A stretch of 64,000 nt of DNA from NCBI GenBank assembly GCA_965230535.1, contig OZ246010.1, forward strand, positions 2,207,334-2,271,333. Direction: 5' to 3'. Within the stretch, counting starts at the first letter, position 1. The number at the start of each line of letters is the position of its first letter. Shown one piece after another: positions 63,101 through 64,000 of the stretch. This stretch comes from JAUILH01 sp965230535. Its GTDB lineage: Bacteria > Bacteroidota > Bacteroidia > Flavobacteriales_D > JAUILH01. A model generated the notes under the pieces. That model made no database searches. It was not told where the DNA came from and saw only the letters and a list, made by a program, of their open reading frames with translations. The translations under genes were made by a program, and so were the position numbers.

Positions 63101-64000
63101 AATGCTGCCCATGATGATGAAAACGACCCTCAGGACAACGGAAATACTCTTAGGTCAGAAACACATAAAAAGAGAGCACATGATGTCATCTATGTAGACC
63201 TTAAGGATCCTTACACTTTAAGTGCAGCAAATTCGGCCAGTGAATTTTATGATGATTACTTAAAGGAAATTGTCAGTAAACAAGGGGGCAATATTTTTCA
63301 CAAGACAAAATTTGAGACTAAGAATGGCAATGGAGACTATGAGTATGTTCAGGGCTTTGTGAAGTATAAAGCACACGGAGTCTGGGATTCTGATGGCAAT
63401 GGGGATTTTGATCGTGGTTGGGTTCAGATTCAAACCGAGGATGTGAGTGATGAGTCTGGTAGTTATCAGGTCAACCCTATTATGAAGCAGGCATGGCAAC
63501 ACCTTAGATTAAATGTGCCTTATGCATTGTATCCACCTAATAACATTGGGGCCAATGGCTTGGATTGGTCGACTTTATTCAATGGACTTAACAGGGCGTT
63601 GAACAACAAAGAATTTGCTTTGAAATTCAAGGACGGACAATCCTTTTTAAGATTAAACACACCGGATAGAAAGAAACTTGGTGGAGGAAACAGGGTTAAA
63701 AAAATCGTTTCAAATGATGCTTGGTCAAGCATGACTTCAGATGCTGACTTTGAGTACGGACAAGAATATACCTATGTCGATGAAAATGGAGAAAGCAGCG
63801 GGGTAGCTTCTTATGAACCAACAATCGGAAATGAGATTAACCCATTAAGACAACCGGTAGAATATACTATTGAGAATGAGAAAATGCCAGATGATCAACT
63901 GTACCATATGGGGCCATTTGGCGAGAGCTTTTATGAAGCACCAGTTATTGGATATTCTAAAGTTAAGGTAGCCAATCTGAGCCGTACAGGTGTTACGAGA
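60149..64000 (+). CDS. N-terminal part of a giant exported RHS/SpvB-like protein (runs off the window)
   Basis: ATG at 60149 opens a frame with no stop to the window end: 1284 codons, incomplete. A signal peptide covers about residues 1-32 (KACIVSILLQLSVPSVSFSQ). The N-terminal block has GNMVDLFTGDFSYSIPL and SWVGLGWSLNPGAINREMRG, the hallmark of Bacteroidota relatives of the SpvB/RHS/Tc-type precursor proteins, followed by a long stretch of beta-strand-rich sequence. RHS repeats and the core/toxin end, if any, would be past the edge. Typical members exceed 2000 residues and often end in a variable toxin or adhesin domain. Confidence 0.8.
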   Translation, partial: MIFDVKKRRFKLTAKACIVSILLQLSVPSVSFSQSSGSSQTETFGGGGSGNMVDLFTGDFSYSIPLMDVDGFPIVLQYNGNVSMNQEASWVGLGWSLNPGAINREMRGLPDDFDGDVVTRTLGTKEDKTKGLLPGANNAKNYGAGVQYSAPFPNTNLFSVSAGSEVKGGFFKNTYYGVGSNYELIPSARISLDILNEAVRLGAGGNLGFSFNSRSGIGWSKGGNISAAFNQNPGKLKAFGLDVSASVNTSNSTRGTKQKFISQSMGLTGSVYSGSFSGGRSVSFGTKSYTPVINFRTTGTSYFNRIAGGYYGSIGVPGTFWIYGLTELYNSNFQTNGEVQSNKAYGYNNLEKGIESNASLLDFNRENQGKVSTEMKVLPVTNLTYDLFSMSGAGASGQFRSHRNDVGTVANATNVSLMTGTNSSLEAGVGVSSNVLIPIPAFKLETSEGNHKTRSESNPWGNVSLNASSDNLTYKDVYGEDAENETYYYKQTGELIPFNSSFFDQYGGDEAVKLSIYNDYGSSEIASYNNVGNVQVAFPGNISGNSYSLPTQNYQAGKQNRNTLISELSAKESSNCGFESDIVSYNQNADSEIGIPTLATGVDKDRTTSVKKDHHISEFQVTKPSGERCIYNIPVYTVKEKQVTFNASGNAVDNTNGLVGMSASDIGTSNDNGRDNLYNSTEIPGYASAFLMRAMLSHDYNDRTGDGLSEDDYGSYIKFNYTRQFSESSPFKWKTPYNDNTSSTTNYQANHQDINKTYLDDELGQYVYGEKEMYYVNSIEGKNYIALFYTSNRDDLISIDDEKGKFSTDVNDRGQKLDKIVLYNKEDLHTKGEDAEPIQTVHFEYDYSLCKDYYGNKYAGSNDNTSGKLTLKKVYFTYSSSKKGELTPYEFTYGGSNPNFNPGKVDRWGVYHDETVYSLTDLNNTDFPYSEQNQSNRDAASAAWSMTKVGLPSGGSIEVTYESDDYAYTQNQVAMEMFAIHSMTNAAHDDENDPQDNGNTLRSETHKKRAHDVIYVDLKDPYTLSAANSASEFYDDYLKEIVSKQGGNIFHKTKFETKNGNGDYEYVQGFVKYKAHGVWDSDGNGDFDRGWVQIQTEDVSDESGSYQVNPIMKQAWQHLRLNVPYALYPPNNIGANGLDWSTLFNGLNRALNNKEFALKFKDGQSFLRLNTPDRKKLGGGNRVKKIVSNDAWSSMTSDADFEYGQEYTYVDENGESSGVASYEPTIGNEINPLRQPVEYTIENEKMPDDQLYHMGPFGESFYEAPVIGYSKVKVANLSRTGVTR

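Overview
The window is a gene-dense piece of a Bacteroidota chromosome, most likely from a marine or freshwater member of the Flavobacteriales or a near relative. The evidence is seen directly: several exported proteins end in type IX secretion (T9SS) sorting domains, and SprB-type, PKD and two-component-propeller repeats are common. The chain DUF4175, RsbW-like ATPase, ybeY, mnmG is a familiar Bacteroidota order, and non-ATG starts and very tight gene packing are frequent. No rRNA, CRISPR array, insertion sequence or prophage is visible. The sequence is cut at both ends: a fragment of a minus-strand gene at 1-56 and a very large exported protein running off the right edge from 60149.

Layout. 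0.3-9.7 kb: M42 aminopeptidase, a GT22-type glycosyltransferase, a secreted thioredoxin-MsrA fusion, a very basic secreted protein, ferritin, a SprB-repeat T9SS protein and RNase R. 9.7-16.7 kb: a minus-strand operon of MORN-repeat protein, nine-PAS sensor kinase and LytTR response regulator. 17-27 kb: rpiB, an M28 peptidase, two T9SS proteins (a propeller and a lysyl-oxidase-domain protein), a cytochrome P450, a TlpA-like lipoprotein, and an ECF sigma factor with its membrane partner. 26.8-30.7 kb: a 1300-residue propeller-PAS-SpoIIE phosphatase. 30.7-35.9 kb: a four-gene operon (ArnT/PMT-type glycosyltransferase, UbiA-family phosphoribosyltransferase, a DprE1-DprE2 fusion and a HAD phosphatase) that reads as a complete route to a polyprenyl-phosphate arabinofuranose donor plus a transferase that would use it. 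36-48.4 kb: tRNA-Cys, folB, gltX, a PKD/T9SS protein, then DUF4175, RsbW-like, ybeY, mnmG, a methyltransferase and a lipoprotein. Three parS-like sites lie in this stretch. 48.4-56.4 kb: a mixed set (GNAT, truA, DUF1456, two SRPBCC proteins, AraC regulator, double-VWA protein, Popeye-like membrane protein, peroxiredoxin-like protein, FAH hydrolase). 56.7-64 kb: a plus-strand cluster of three exported proteins: a small beta-hairpin-repeat protein, a twelve-repeat FG-GAP propeller and the start of a giant RHS/SpvB-like protein.

How the parts fit. The strongest system is the arabinofuranose-donor operon. The parS sites suggest that the gltX-mnmG stretch lies in the origin-proximal, ParB-bound part of the chromosome. 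Envelope biology dominates the rest: T9SS cargo, surface glycosylation, thiol redox in the envelope, and large sensory proteins. All functions are inferred from motifs and family knowledge; no database search was run.
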